This document shows, piece after piece, positions 20,146 to 31,069 of a stretch of 64,000 bases of DNA. Within the stretch, counting starts at the first letter, position 1. The number at the start of each line of letters is the position of its first letter. The notes beneath the pieces are model-generated. The model saw only the letters and a program-made list of their open reading frames with translations, did no database searches and was not told the DNA's origin. This DNA is from Closterium sp. Naga37s-1. Lineage: Eukaryota > Streptophyta > Zygnematophyceae > Desmidiales > Closteriaceae. Both the position numbers and the translations under genes were made by a program. The stretch spans positions 1,257,001 through 1,321,000 of the forward strand of contig CANJKZ010000170.1 of assembly GCA_947471745.1 (NCBI GenBank). The letters are read 5' to 3'.

Positions 20146-23100
20146 TCACTCGGTCAGCAGGAACCTGTTGAGCAGCATGACACGCTTGTCCACATAAGAC
20201 ATGCAAATGTGCACCACCCTCTGGATGCACTCTACGTCCACCACAGCATACCTTGTCCTCACACGGCCGGGTGTCAACTGCAAGCAAGTTGTCATCGGGC
20301 ACGTGCCCTCTGCCTCGTAGTACTTCACGTACACGTGCCTCCCCATCTCTCCATCCACCCCCTTTGTCCTGAAGATGCATAGGCACCTTGCGTACCACTC
20401 TCCCTCGTCTGGGTTAAGCACGGCCGCGTCTGAAAACCACTTCTCTGATGGGCTTGCCTTCACAAACGTACCCTTCGGCACAAGCTCCCCGCCTCTTGTT
20501 CGGGGTATCGCCACAGCGGTGTGCACCTGCGTATGACGGTCAACATGAGGGCAATTCTGGTGACTGTACCCACAAGTACCAGGACTCTAGCACAAGCGGC
20601 CCACGATAGTGGTCCACATGCCACACAAAAATGCATAAAATCCGGCCTCACCGCGATGGATGGCGACGGGAGGCCTGCCGCCCTCATGCAGCCTGCGAGT
20701 GCGTCCATGTCGGACCCATGTGCCTCGCGATACACCCACATAACCGCGTCCAGGTCCTCGTCCACATTGGCCGGACGTGATTTCTTCGTCAGGACGGGTT
20801 TGCGCGTCCGTACAGCCTGTGTGCACACGGATTGTGATACAGTCGCTGAATGATTCCATGAGGTTACCGCACTCCGACACAATACGTCATGCTACATGGT
20901 GTCGCAGACTGCATGCCGTGTACTGCAACTACCTCGCGCAGCGCCGTCACATACTGCCTGTTGCCGCCTGCGTCCGCGGACACCTCCCGCGCTATCTCAC
21001 GCTGCACCTCCTCCTCGATAATGCGGCGTGGAATGTCCTGCCAGTTGCTTCCTCGCACCGGCACCTTCACTGTGCCCTTGTGTGTGTGCTCCCATAGGTT
21101 CGTGGATGTCTCGTGCGTCAACCCACGCATAGGGATGCCAGCAATCAGGTGCACAATCTGGTGCACCTTCGGGATGTTCCACCCTGAGATCTGGTCGGGA
21201 AACGCAGCGACGATTGCCGCCATCATTCTGCACAGCGACACGTGAGGCGGATATAAGTCCGGATGTAATGGCACATCACATCTTCAGCACATGTCGTTGC
21301 ACACCACTCCCCATATTACACCTACACATTCCTACAATTTGAAAGTTTAGTGCACACCAGGGTCTGCTCGAATCACGGAACTTACGTCACTGCCATTGCT
21401 CTGACGTTGTCCAGGGTGTCGTCCGTGTGCTTTGTCACGCCGACAAGCGCCTTGTAGAAGCTGGCGTATGCCACAAACGCCGCCACCTCCCGTTGCCGTT
21501 TCTCCTTCTCCGCTGGTTTGCTCCTCGCCATACTGTCGGCAATCAACAAGGGCATCACCTGCATCATCCCCCTGTGCTCGAAGGCTGCGTAGTTCGCCCC
21601 ACTGCTAAACCATGTGGCCCCTCCTGGTATGCGCACCACACTTGCGCGCGTGTCCTTTTGCTCCTTGCGGCGCCTGCCAACCCACCCATCTACGGTCAGC
21701 CACGTGCATTGCATGTTCATCACGCGGCAGCTAGAAATATCCGGATGAGAGCGTACACACCTCTCAAATTCCCTTCGCTCTGGCTTGCTCTTCCCCACCA
21801 TGAAGCACTTGCCCATGCGTGGGAGCAAGCCTGCGTCCAGGACGTGAAGAAGGTCCGCGGCGCATGCGAGGAACACGTTGCCCCATGTTGTCTCTGCGAA
21901 GTTCCACCTCTCCAAGTAACACTGCCGCTCATGTACATTGACACACTAAGATGGGCATTGACACACGCTGAAGTCCAGGGTTTCTTAGTGTGGTACTCGG
22001 TTCTCACCTGCACCGGGTGCGTCGACCATCGCTTTTTGATTTTCTCGGCCGCCTTAGAGTCCGGGGCCAATTGGATTGCGGCCACTACTCGTCTATGGAG
22101 CTCTACAGTCCGCACCACTGACTCCTGCATAATGTCGGACATATGTGTTTCCTTGGTGTAGCACGACGAACACGGCCGGTGCGATCCTTGCTGCATCGTT
22201 GCTGTGGATCTTGACGACTCTGGGTAGTCACCAAGCTGACCGAAAAGACATGGAAACGCCTTGACCACCTTTCCCGTAGCATCGGTGACGTAGAACCATC
22301 GAAGCTCTGCACTGCACGTGTCATTTACGTGTCTCATCCATCATACTATGCTTGTAACATACACCGCTCCCCTTACCCTCGGTGTGCCCTGAGTAATGGC
22401 TAAAAAATCACTTCCCTGCACGCCTGGAATACTCGTGTCTTCTCTATTGACGACGCCCACTCTGGCGGGAATGGCAGCACTCCCGCCATAAGGTGTCCCG
22501 GCTCCTGCCAGCGTAGCGCTTCCGGGATGTTGTATAGACTGATGAGTACCGGCCACGCAGCAAGCCTGCCGTTCCTGGATGCGTGCATGCTGTCACTGTA
22601 CACGATCACCCCCAGCACAATGCAGTCTTCGTCTGGCATGCTGGCCTGTGCACGTTGAAAGACCGGTATTAGGACTAGCATAAATTGATCCAGGCGTTAT
22701 CTTCTACAATGGCCATACACCTCACCTGCGCTTCGTGGCACCACTTCCCAGTGTCCGGCGTGCTGTAATGACGTACGTCCTTGGTGTCCTCCTTGTCCGT
22801 GCGCGGTTTGGTGACAAACCCCGCGACGTGCTGAAATGCCCGTAACAACTTCTTCACCAGCTGCCAAACACACTCCCGCTAATTGTTAAGGGATAAGTAT
22901 AACAAGCAGTTAATCTATACATCATCATTCCATGTATGCGGAGTGACTCTGGTTTTTTCCCACCAGCTCCGTGTCCCGATAGTGCAACAGCAGCGTGCAC
23001 ATCCTCCCTCTTGGTCCGTAGCACTTGATGCCCTTCGTCTTCCATGGCACCTGGTCAACTGGTGCCCTTTCACGCCCAAACCGTCTAACATCCACGAAAT

Positions 23101-23722
23101 TGAGCCACCTCCGCACGTCCCTCAAAGATAACTTAGGGTTCTGGAAAATGCTGAGCAGTCTATTCACCTCTCGTCGCGACAGATCGGCTTCGCGGAAGAA
23201 GATGTACAGCTCTATGAGAGTATTGAAGCCGTCGTCTATATGTGACATAACACTCTCCTCCCCATCGCTCTCCTCAGCGGGATCTATGGGATCGTCTGGT
23301 TCATCGACAACTGCAGCAGGGTCCACTTCTCCGCCCGACGCCGAAGCGCCTCCATTGTTGTTTGTATAACGCACGGGTGTTTGGGGCCTGGCTCCGCGTC
23401 TGGCGCGGAGCGCGTCCCGATACGCCTCCACCAGCCGCTGGGCACGGGAGTGTTGAATCTTGCGCCTGCATTTAATATTGTTCGACACATGCGACTGGAG
23501 TGTGTTGTCGTCAACATGTTCCAGTCCGCACGCCTCGCAGACGTTGCCCAGCATTGCTAGAGCTTGTGCTAACCCTAACTTCTGCCTACCGATAAGGCTG
23601 TTCGTCCATCCGAAGGCACAATATGTGCCTGAATGTTTGCAACTGTTGCAGGTCTCTCCCAGCTCGGTTCCAGCGTATTCATCGCCGGTAGAAACGAGGT
23701 TGGTCCATATGACATTTGGCAC
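20146..23722 (-). CDS. Plavaka-like (CACTA/TNP2-related) DDE transposase, multi-exon
   Basis: About eight exons, roughly 1,000 aa, expected to cut and paste this element in the nucleus. Exons supported by splice sites and homology blocks: 23,722-22,964, 22,860-22,726, 22,645 to about 22,450, about 22,315-22,008, 21,921-21,386, 21,281-20,868, then two more to the stop at 20,146. Exon 1 has a C25/C28/C35 cluster, a zinc finger C62-C65-H78-C85, an acidic stretch, then the W-K-T-K and L-H-Y-R-D motifs. Exon 3 has V-L-G-V-I-V-Y-S-D with S-R-N-G (probable first catalytic Asp). Exon 5 has L-L-H-V-L-D-A-G (second). Exon 6 has I-P-K-V-H-Q and W-E-H-T-H-K (final Glu). The order is as I recall it for fungal Plavaka proteins. 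The exon 3 to 4 junction is unresolved. Confidence 0.8.
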
Positions 23723-24260
23723 GTCAGTTGACCTGGTTGATTGAAACTAAAGCACGGTGTGTAGCGGTCAATTTAACGCCGGGCCTGGTATCAGTCTGCC
23801 AGATGGGCCGTACATGTACTGTACTTCTCACTCAGTTGCTAAGTTCTACTTATGATCTTGTGTTTAGCCCACCATTCGTTCTGTCCAACTGTGGCCTTCT
23901 ATGTTCGCTATGGACCAAACCCGCTAAAAGTATCACTCACTCCATTCCGGTTACAGTACTATCCGCGGAATCTAAGTCCCTGGTCGGGGGGGGCCAATGT
24001 ACACTGGTCTCATCCGGGCCACTCATCCCAGCTGTTCCCCCTCCATGCGGTCGATAGTGGCGCCCTCTGTCCGAATGACAATACTCCATGTGTCCATGTC
24101 ACGTACGCAAGTTCACAACGTTGGTTAGGGTATTGATTACGTGGCGGATAACGTACGCGTGGGTAATGGCACTGTCCGTCATTAGAGCCCGTTAATCCGT
24201 CTCGCTTCCTTCTGTTACAACTCGCGCACCACATGTGCAAAGCGCTGAATTCCCGCCACC
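23723..24260. promoter_or_regulatory. Divergent promoter region of the transposon
   Basis: 538 bp between the transposase start (minus) and the plus-strand DDE-like gene. No gene, and no clear TATA box recognised. The plus-strand gene starts in a near-ideal Kozak context, gccaccATGGC. The position makes it the natural shared promoter; this is inference. Confidence 0.4.
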
Positions 24261-25524
24261 ATGGCTGAAATGGCCCTTTTGCTCGAGGAGTTACAGGCTC
24301 ACCCTCAGGACGTGTTCTGCTTTGTGGAAGAAGCCATCCTGCCCACCAAGCTGCCCTTCCGCATTTCTGGTGATGGCCGACTCGACCCGCGTCCCGACTG
24401 GCACCTCAACATTGGCTTTCTTTTCAATGCAGCCGGCACCGTCATGTGTCCGCCGCTGGTAATGTTTTGCCTTGAAGACGAGCTTGCGCAGGGCATAGAA
24501 AACCCGGCCGGTCATCCCGTCTTCGTGCGCCACACCATCGACGGAGCAGTCACCCCCGATGTGCGTACTGTCATGCATTATCTCGAGAACCAATGGCTAC
24601 ACCTGATTTCGACCGCTGTGACACCCCTACTGACTATACTTCGCACTCGTTGTCTTGCTCCTCATGCAGATATTCAGCGAGTACCTCGAAGCGTTGAACG
24701 GCGTCTCGTACTCCACGGACGACCACGTCATTGTCCTTGTAACAAAGGACTCCCACGCTACGACAGACATTTCCGCGATGGAAACGACGGAACATGGTTT
24801 CCGCGTCCAAAACTTGAGCAACCTCCGTATCGTTCACATGCACGGCGCTGCGCCACGGTGCATCCATCCCGGCCTGTGTGGGATCGTGGAGTTGTGGAGG
24901 ACGCTTTATCGTGGATGTTACCTGCGACATTTGATGCGGACTCAAGAGTGGCGCGACGGCTCTGAGTTCCGGCTCCCGCCCCTGTTACACATGATTCGAT
25001 GGATGGGGGCCTCGTGGTCGGAAGCCACGCCTGCGTCGGTCCATCTTAGCTGGTGGCACGCTGGATGTGTGCCAGCATCATGGCGACTCGCCATCCGCGC
25101 GTACAAGAACCCAGTACTTAGCGTCCTGTCAGAACCACTGGTGTTGGAGCTGGGTCAGCTGCAGTGGCTAATAGACGAGTTCAGGCCTTGGGGCGAAGGC
25201 CTCATGCATGCTACAGATTTTGCCCATTGCGAGCAGCTCCTTATACCCCCACGCGTTGAGCGTGTCGGTAACGAGACGCCCGCCTCTGTGGAAGACCCTG
25301 TCATAACACTGAACACTCATCCTGGCCCGCTATTCAGTGACAGTCGTTGTCGCAGGCGCGTAGCACGCGTGGTCTCCGAACTACTTGTTCGTCAAGCCAT
25401 CTCTCTCGGCATACAAGTGCGAGACGCGCCTGAACGGTTTGGTGCGTCGAACGCCGAAGTGGTTAGTCGTCTTCGCCGTACTCCTATTAAGCGTCCCCGA
25501 AAGTCTGCTGCGACGGTCATCTAA
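24261..25524 (+). CDS. Pogo/Tigger-type DDE_1 protein lacking catalytic acids
   Basis: Two exons: 24,261-24,560 (donor GTGCGT) and 24,670-25,524 (acceptor after catgcag), phase 0, 384 aa; start in Kozak context. The order of motifs matches a pogo/Tigger DDE_1 domain: F-V-E-E-A-I-L (residues 21-27) at the M-D-E-T-G-L-F position, C-P-P-L-V (around residue 65) at the L-P-P-L-V position, D-I-F-S-E-Y-L at 100-106 across the splice site, V-L-V-T-K-D-S-H at 122-129, L-S-N-L-R-I-V then I-H-P-G-L-C-G at 165-171. The acids expected at positions 22 and 169 are Val and Leu, and Thr125 (with Asp127 nearby) sits at the second. Probably cannot cleave DNA; may bind DNA or transposase. Alignment is from memory and needs a profile check. 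Confidence 0.65.
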
Positions 25525-26254
25525 GAACGTCGATGTCGCTGGGTGCTTGACATGATGCGGTTAATGTCGCTACGATAGCTAGTTAATGTGCTTTCACTAG
25601 TGTGCCATGAATCATGTAATAGAGTGTGTTTGACGCGTTTTCAGCATGCGGCACTACGATTGTGAAGGACCTCACCAAAATATTGTTCGGAAACATCTCG
25701 TTCTGCTCCGCTATGTCTCATATTTAAACATTGTACCGGGACTGTGTAAGACGTAAATTCGTGGATAGGGTTTGGTGGCCACACAGGCACCCGGAACCAT
25801 TCTTCCGCTTTCAAACACAAGATCTTCATATGATGGCATGCAGCCGCAGGTTTGCCAACGCGGCTGTATTTCGTGTTTATCATCTGGCGTGCAGTACCGC
25901 GTACGTCACATCACATGCTAATGAACAAATGACGAGTGCAGTTTTAGCATGACACGTGCGACGCCCGGACAGAGCTGCTTTTCCGCGCCAAAACGTCGAA
26001 TCTGGAGTTGGCGCGCAGTGTGACACAGTGGTTGCCATGTACATCTTTTGAGTTCCTCTCAACACACAGACGCAACCGTCTGCGCGCACTCCCGTGTCTA
26101 GTATAGTCTTCCGTTTGTCCGTGCGGAACTCATTGGAGGTTTGAAAATGAAAATGCGGATCTATCCGCCTCTTAGCGTCATGAGTCCTGTTAGCGTACTC
26201 GGATTCTCCTTCTCCAAGCAGCTTAGTTAGCGTCATAGCCTGCAAGGGCACACG
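25525..26254. other. Intergenic region
   Basis: Non-coding on the plus strand. An antisense open frame (26,389-25,880) overlaps the first exon of the protease gene and contains a weak SWIM-finger-like stretch (C-Q-C, then R-E-H-M-L). I do not call it a gene. Confidence 0.5.
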
Positions 26255-28622
26255 ATGAACATACAGCATATGCTCACGCAGAGAGGCAACTCTTCCGGTG
26301 CCGCAAGTACACTGACAACTGTGAAGACGTCTGGAGTGCGCCGTCAGCGGAAAGTGAAGAACGAGCCCCGTGCTGAGCGAAGGGTACAAGCGGCGGCCAG
26401 CGGCGTAACTGTTTCTGGATCAGCAACACCACCGCCACCGGATGACATTGTTTCTCACCTGCGGAACCCCACCTATCAGCGCGATTTTCAGACGTTGGCG
26501 CTGTACGGTCCCCATGGAGTGGGATGTCAGCTGATTGCCCAAGACGCTCTCACCCTCGCGGACGGCGAGTGTCTGGCGGACACCGTTGTAGACTTCCACA
26601 ACATGTGAGTGTTCCAAGAACTGCACGACTGCATGGTTACTAACTGGATTTTGCCGTCACTGATTACGCGACTCACACGGGTGTTTTTTATGTCAGCCTT
26701 CTTAACATTCGTCATCCGAGGCTCGAGGGTGGAAAGACATGGTTCCCTCTTGATACGAAGGCCTTCGTTTACGCGACATCACTGAACAAGGCGTGGCCTC
26801 TTGGGCATGCACCATGTATCTTCGCGCAGGATTACCTTGCCATCCCCGTCTATTGCAAGTAAGTATTGGTTGGAGTACCGTTGTATAAATCTTACAGTTG
26901 TGATGATGCTTAAAAAAAGTCCTGAAGCACGACTCTAATAACGTCCGTTTTTAATATGTTTCAGAGGCCACTACTCCCTCGTGATCGCCATGAACCTTGC
27001 CGGCATGGTCAGCGGCAAGCTTTCTGAGACAGTAGAGGACAACGTTCAGCTGGTGCATTACGATAGCGCGTCGTTGCACACCAAGAAACCGGAAGTGATG
27101 GAAGGCGTCAAGAAGTGAGACATGCTCACGTTGTCCGTTGTCGTTGTGGTAGTTATAGTATTCACTGTTCTAACATCCTAACCGTCAACGATCTATGCAG
27201 GATGTTGCTTATGCTTCACACAGCTCAGCTTCCCACTGCTGACCGGAAGGCGGCCGCGAACAGCCTGGCCCGTGCCGAAATCACGATAATGGATGTGAGT
27301 ACAGCATACATACTGATGGAGCTATGTGCCTTCTGGTGTGCGTACGTGTGCTCACGTTCCGTCTTGCGCTTGGTGTATGTGCCATTTGGCAGCCTGAAGA
27401 AATCCCAACCCAGTCGAACTCTGTGGACTGTGGGATATACGTGTGCATGTATCTTCACGCACTGGTGTCGTCCGGCTTCACTATCATCAAGCGGTGGATG
27501 ACGTTCTACGGAAAGAAGTCGCATACCTACAGGCGGCAGTTACGGGAAGAAGTGTCGCTGCACACGACGGGTGACCTTGTGGTCAGGCTTTTTGGTGAGG
27601 GCGTAGAGGTTCCACTGCAGCCACTTCCCCAGTTGGGTGAGTTTGGGGCCCTAGTGTTTCCCAAGGAAGACGAAGTGCGTACCGACCTGGCAAGGCAGTC
27701 CGGCATGGTAACCCGGATGGAGCTTGGGGGTTACGTGGTATGCGCGGCGGTAACAAGCCTGGCACGCGCGTGTGGGATATCGGAGGAGCAGCTGCTAAGC
27801 GGTGCAGCCCACGAGCTCCAGACCTACGGGACTCCTCTACTGTCGTTGTCGACGTCACATAACCAGGTGGATCACGCGGCATCGATGAAGACGCTCGCCA
27901 GCTCCATCCATGCTACACCATGCCCGCTGCCGGTGCCATCATCATTTCGGCCTAAAGTCGATGTTGCCTCTCCTGGTCAAAGGCCCGAGTCACCACCTCA
28001 AGCCGTGCCCACGAAGGAGGAATCCGAGAATCCTACGACTCCAGTAACACCAGAAGCACCAGGCAGGCCTTGTCGGACTCGAAGGGCTAGCAGTCGTCTG
28101 GGAGGAATGGAGGAATCACGCAAAGTGCGGAATATCAGTATGCAATCCGCGAACGGCAATCGTCCAGCTTCAAGCCGGTGGACTGGGGTGAGCTGGTGTC
28201 CCCGTGGCCATAAGTGGGGGGTGAAGATGGTGTGCGGACCTGGTACGGGACAACAGATCAGACTTGGTGCGTACAACGTGGAGGACGATGCGGCATATGC
28301 CTATGCCGCGGCTGCGTACGTGATCCGGCGCAAGGATCACATCCCGCACATGAAGGTGCTGACTGATACAGAGATGGCAGCGCTGGATGGGTGTGTCAGA
28401 TCGGACGTGAGGCACCTTGTGAAGGCTCGTCTGTGGTGGAGGTGGCGTCAGTGGAGGACAGCAATGGCAGAAGTGGGCATTGCACCCGGGACTCCATTCC
28501 CTCTAAAAAATGGAGGTTCCCGCTCGCCTCCTATCAGAATTGGTGATGACGAAGGGGAGTACCCGCTGACACTGAAGGATGATGCATCTGACGAGGAGAT
28601 GCAAGAGCCAGAGCTGGGGTAG
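26255..28622 (+). CDS. Ulp1/SENP-type cysteine protease fused to an AP2 domain
   Basis: Five exons with GT-AG junctions in frame: 26,255-26,604, 26,697-26,858, 26,965-27,114, 27,201-27,294, 27,393-28,622; 661 aa. The N-terminal half is a C48 peptidase: L-A-D-G-E-C-L-A-D at the usual L-x-D-G-x-W-L-x-D position, His173 in G-H-Y-S-L-V, Asp204 in H-Y-D-S, Gln259 in T-Q-S-N-S, Cys265 in V-D-C-G. The full catalytic set is present. A Pro/Ser/Thr-rich linker with a basic patch follows. Residues about 514-572 form an AP2-like domain (W-T-G-V-S-W, H-K-W, I-R-L-G-A-Y, E-D-D-A-A-Y-A-Y-A-A-A-A). The C-terminus is acidic. Predicted to remove SUMO or a SUMO-like modifier at sites chosen by AP2; the substrate is unknown. 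The start could lie further upstream. Confidence 0.85.
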
Positions 28623-29104
28623 AAGCGTCACTTATTCCACTCGCTCTGTGCTGGGATAGGATCCTTGGCGTCTAGCTTGTTTGTTGTGAGTGAAAAACGT
28701 TTGAGCCATGCTAGTGGTTGTATTAGCAGGATGTGAAAGGAAATGGCAAGGATTGTAGAAATGTTTACATAAGAGCAATACATTTATTGCTTTGTACGTG
28801 TTTACCTGTAGTTATCCCACAACTCACGTCGCATGTCTTGTGCAATATGTCTGCTGATAAGTGTACTGATGTTGGCATATTAGAGAGGCACGGACGCGAC
28901 GTCGTATCGAGTGCTGTGGATAATGTTGGGTACATCGAGTGCCAAGTGTGCAAATCCGACGAATGACGAAACTAGTCTGGCAGCCAAGGGCGAGCCACGT
29001 GGAAGGAGACACGGCATAGCAGAGGTCAGGATGGGTCACTCACTGCGTAAGTATAGACAGTCTGTGCCAAAATGGACTAATTCCTGCCCACACAACTAGC
29101 GTCA
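28623..29104. other. Intergenic region
   Basis: Probable 3' untranslated region of the protease gene and promoter of the next gene. Short open frames on both strands overlap and show no recognised motif. Confidence 0.5.
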
Positions 29105-31069
29105 ATGGACAGTTTTACCGCCGGACCCGTCTCGTCCCGTGAGGGCAGGAGTCAGCGCGTGTCCCAGCCTCCAGCTTACCTGCTGAACTCTTACCTTCTG
29201 CCTGGCACAGTTAGGTGTCAAGTGACGGCCAAACCTCGTCGGTCTCTTCCGAAAAACGCCAATGCGCAGCAAGCACGGGCTCCTCCTTCGGCCCCGCGTA
29301 AGTCGGCGTGTTTTATGGATTTGTTTTGGCATACCTGGATTTAATTATGTGCGCCGCAATGCTTGGGGGCGGAGACTCGCGAATGTCGCATGGCAGCACG
29401 TCCGACAATAGCTCGTCAACCGCACGGTCCAGCCGGCAGGACGAGGAGGATGCTGTGGAAGGGGAGTCGTCGCGCCGCCGGCGCAAACGCAACGTTAACG
29501 AAGTCCTCCAGGGGTCCGCACACCAAGAATGCGAACCCGAAGCACCGCCAGCTGCATCTTCGGATGACAATCCCAATGAGGCCCTCCCGAGGCTCAACCC
29601 CGTGCAGAGCGATGACGAAGATGCTGCGGAAGCTGGGGACGAAGAAGAAGCAGGCGCGGATGAGGAGGACGCTGGCGCGGAAAGTTGGCCGGATGAAACT
29701 CCGGTGACGCGGGAGGAGATGACTAGCTTGCGCGAGCTGCAGGAAGCTACAGCACGTGCAATTTCCAGGCTGGAATTTGTGTTTCTTGCAAAGCCTGCAG
29801 GTGACGGCGAACAGAAGAGGAAGAGGTGGCGGAAGCGCGCATCCGGCAATGGAAAGCGACGTAAGGCGCGTCGTACTCAGACCACATCGGATACGGCGTC
29901 CGAGGATGAGGAAGAGGCCGAGGAAGGACTGGAGGGTCACATTCGATCGTCGTCATCAGCGATTCTGCAAGAGGCACTCAGTCTCCTGCCTGCCGACAAG
30001 GGATGGAAGGTACGCTTCACGTGATGTTTGCCAACGCGGGTGTATTTTGCGCTTCTGCGTTTTGCGGACCAAGTGGGCCAGTTGATGATGAGCAGCGTCT
30101 GTCGCCCCTGCAGCAAATATGTGAGCAGGCTCGCGACCATCTTTTCATCCGGCGGCCCAACAAGCATTTGAAGTTCTACCCGAGCAGCGCCGCCAAGACC
30201 TGGGGCATATGCGCAGTCGTTGATAACCTCCCTGTCAACTACGCAAGCCTTGCACTCGCGGCTGACAAGGCACGTCGGGTCGACTTCAACAGGTCTCTCA
30301 GCGACTGGAAGACGGGTGCTGCTGGGAGGGTCCGCGACATCTCGCTCCCTAAGCTGGGGTTGTTTCGCGACGAGCGTGACGCAAAAAGCCCCTAGGCGGC
30401 ACCCTCTATGCGTACACTGGCGAGGGTCCGGGATAAGGTCGGCCTTGGAGACGTCGACGCGGGTACGATCAGTGTTAGTGGTTTTAACGCTTTCACGCTG
30501 AAAATGGAGAAAGCCTCGTGTCTAATGCGGGCACATGTCCTGTGTGGTGAATGTTGCAGAGAGGCTTGCACTCTCTCGCTGGAGTTATGATCGTAACGGG
30601 ATTCCATTCGCATCTGGCGCATTTACCGCATGCGCAAGAGCGGCGTTCAGGCCAAGGATGGTGAACGGGACAGTGACGCTGAAGCTGTACCACGTGGCGT
30701 GGCTGGAGCACGTGGTATGAAGACTCACCTGCGTATAAAAATGGTCTGGTTTCCCAGCCTTTGAAATGATGAATGCGTGCTTCTGTGCGGTGCTGTGCGC
30801 AGGTGACAGATGCAATCCGGAACTGGGAGGCGCGCAAGGGCCGCCTATCAAACTCCGCAGGATGTAACGCGCACATCGTGGACGGCCTCCACGTCCTTGT
30901 GAAGAGTGCTGTTACCCGGGCCATCGCTGAGTTCAAGCCAGAGTACGATGCGGCGTCTCAGACGTGGGCCTGGGGCCGCCATGGTCTCCACATCTCTGCG
31001 GACGGCATAGCTGGCGGGAGGACCGCGAGCGCCCAAGCAAGCGCCAGCCTTGGTACTCCGCAGGCTTAA
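29105..31069 (+). CDS. Acidic/basic coiled-coil protein of unknown function, multi-exon
   Basis: Not recognised. A consistent model starts at ATG 29,105: exon 1 to 29,297 (donor GTAAGT), exon 2 29,375-30,009 (donor GTACGC), exon 3 from 30,114 (acceptor ctgcag), and later exons near 30,560-30,717 and 30,805-31,069 (stop). The junction after exon 3 is unresolved. Visible parts: Ser-rich start with an R-R-R-R-K-R patch, a strongly acidic Asp/Glu/Ala stretch, a short heptad segment (R-E-L-Q-E-A-T-A-R-A-I-S-R-L), a second basic cluster (K-R-K-R-W-R-K-R), another acidic run, then a soluble C-terminal region. Nuclear location and DNA or chromatin binding are plausible, like the accessory TNPA-type protein of CACTA elements, but this is inference. 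Confidence 0.5.

Noticed and set aside
20146-31069. A TET/JBP dioxygenase gene, as found in some KDZ-type fungal transposons
   Set aside because: No frame shows the expected H-x-D ... H iron-binding pattern in a plausible context; the transposase also fits Plavaka better than KDZ.
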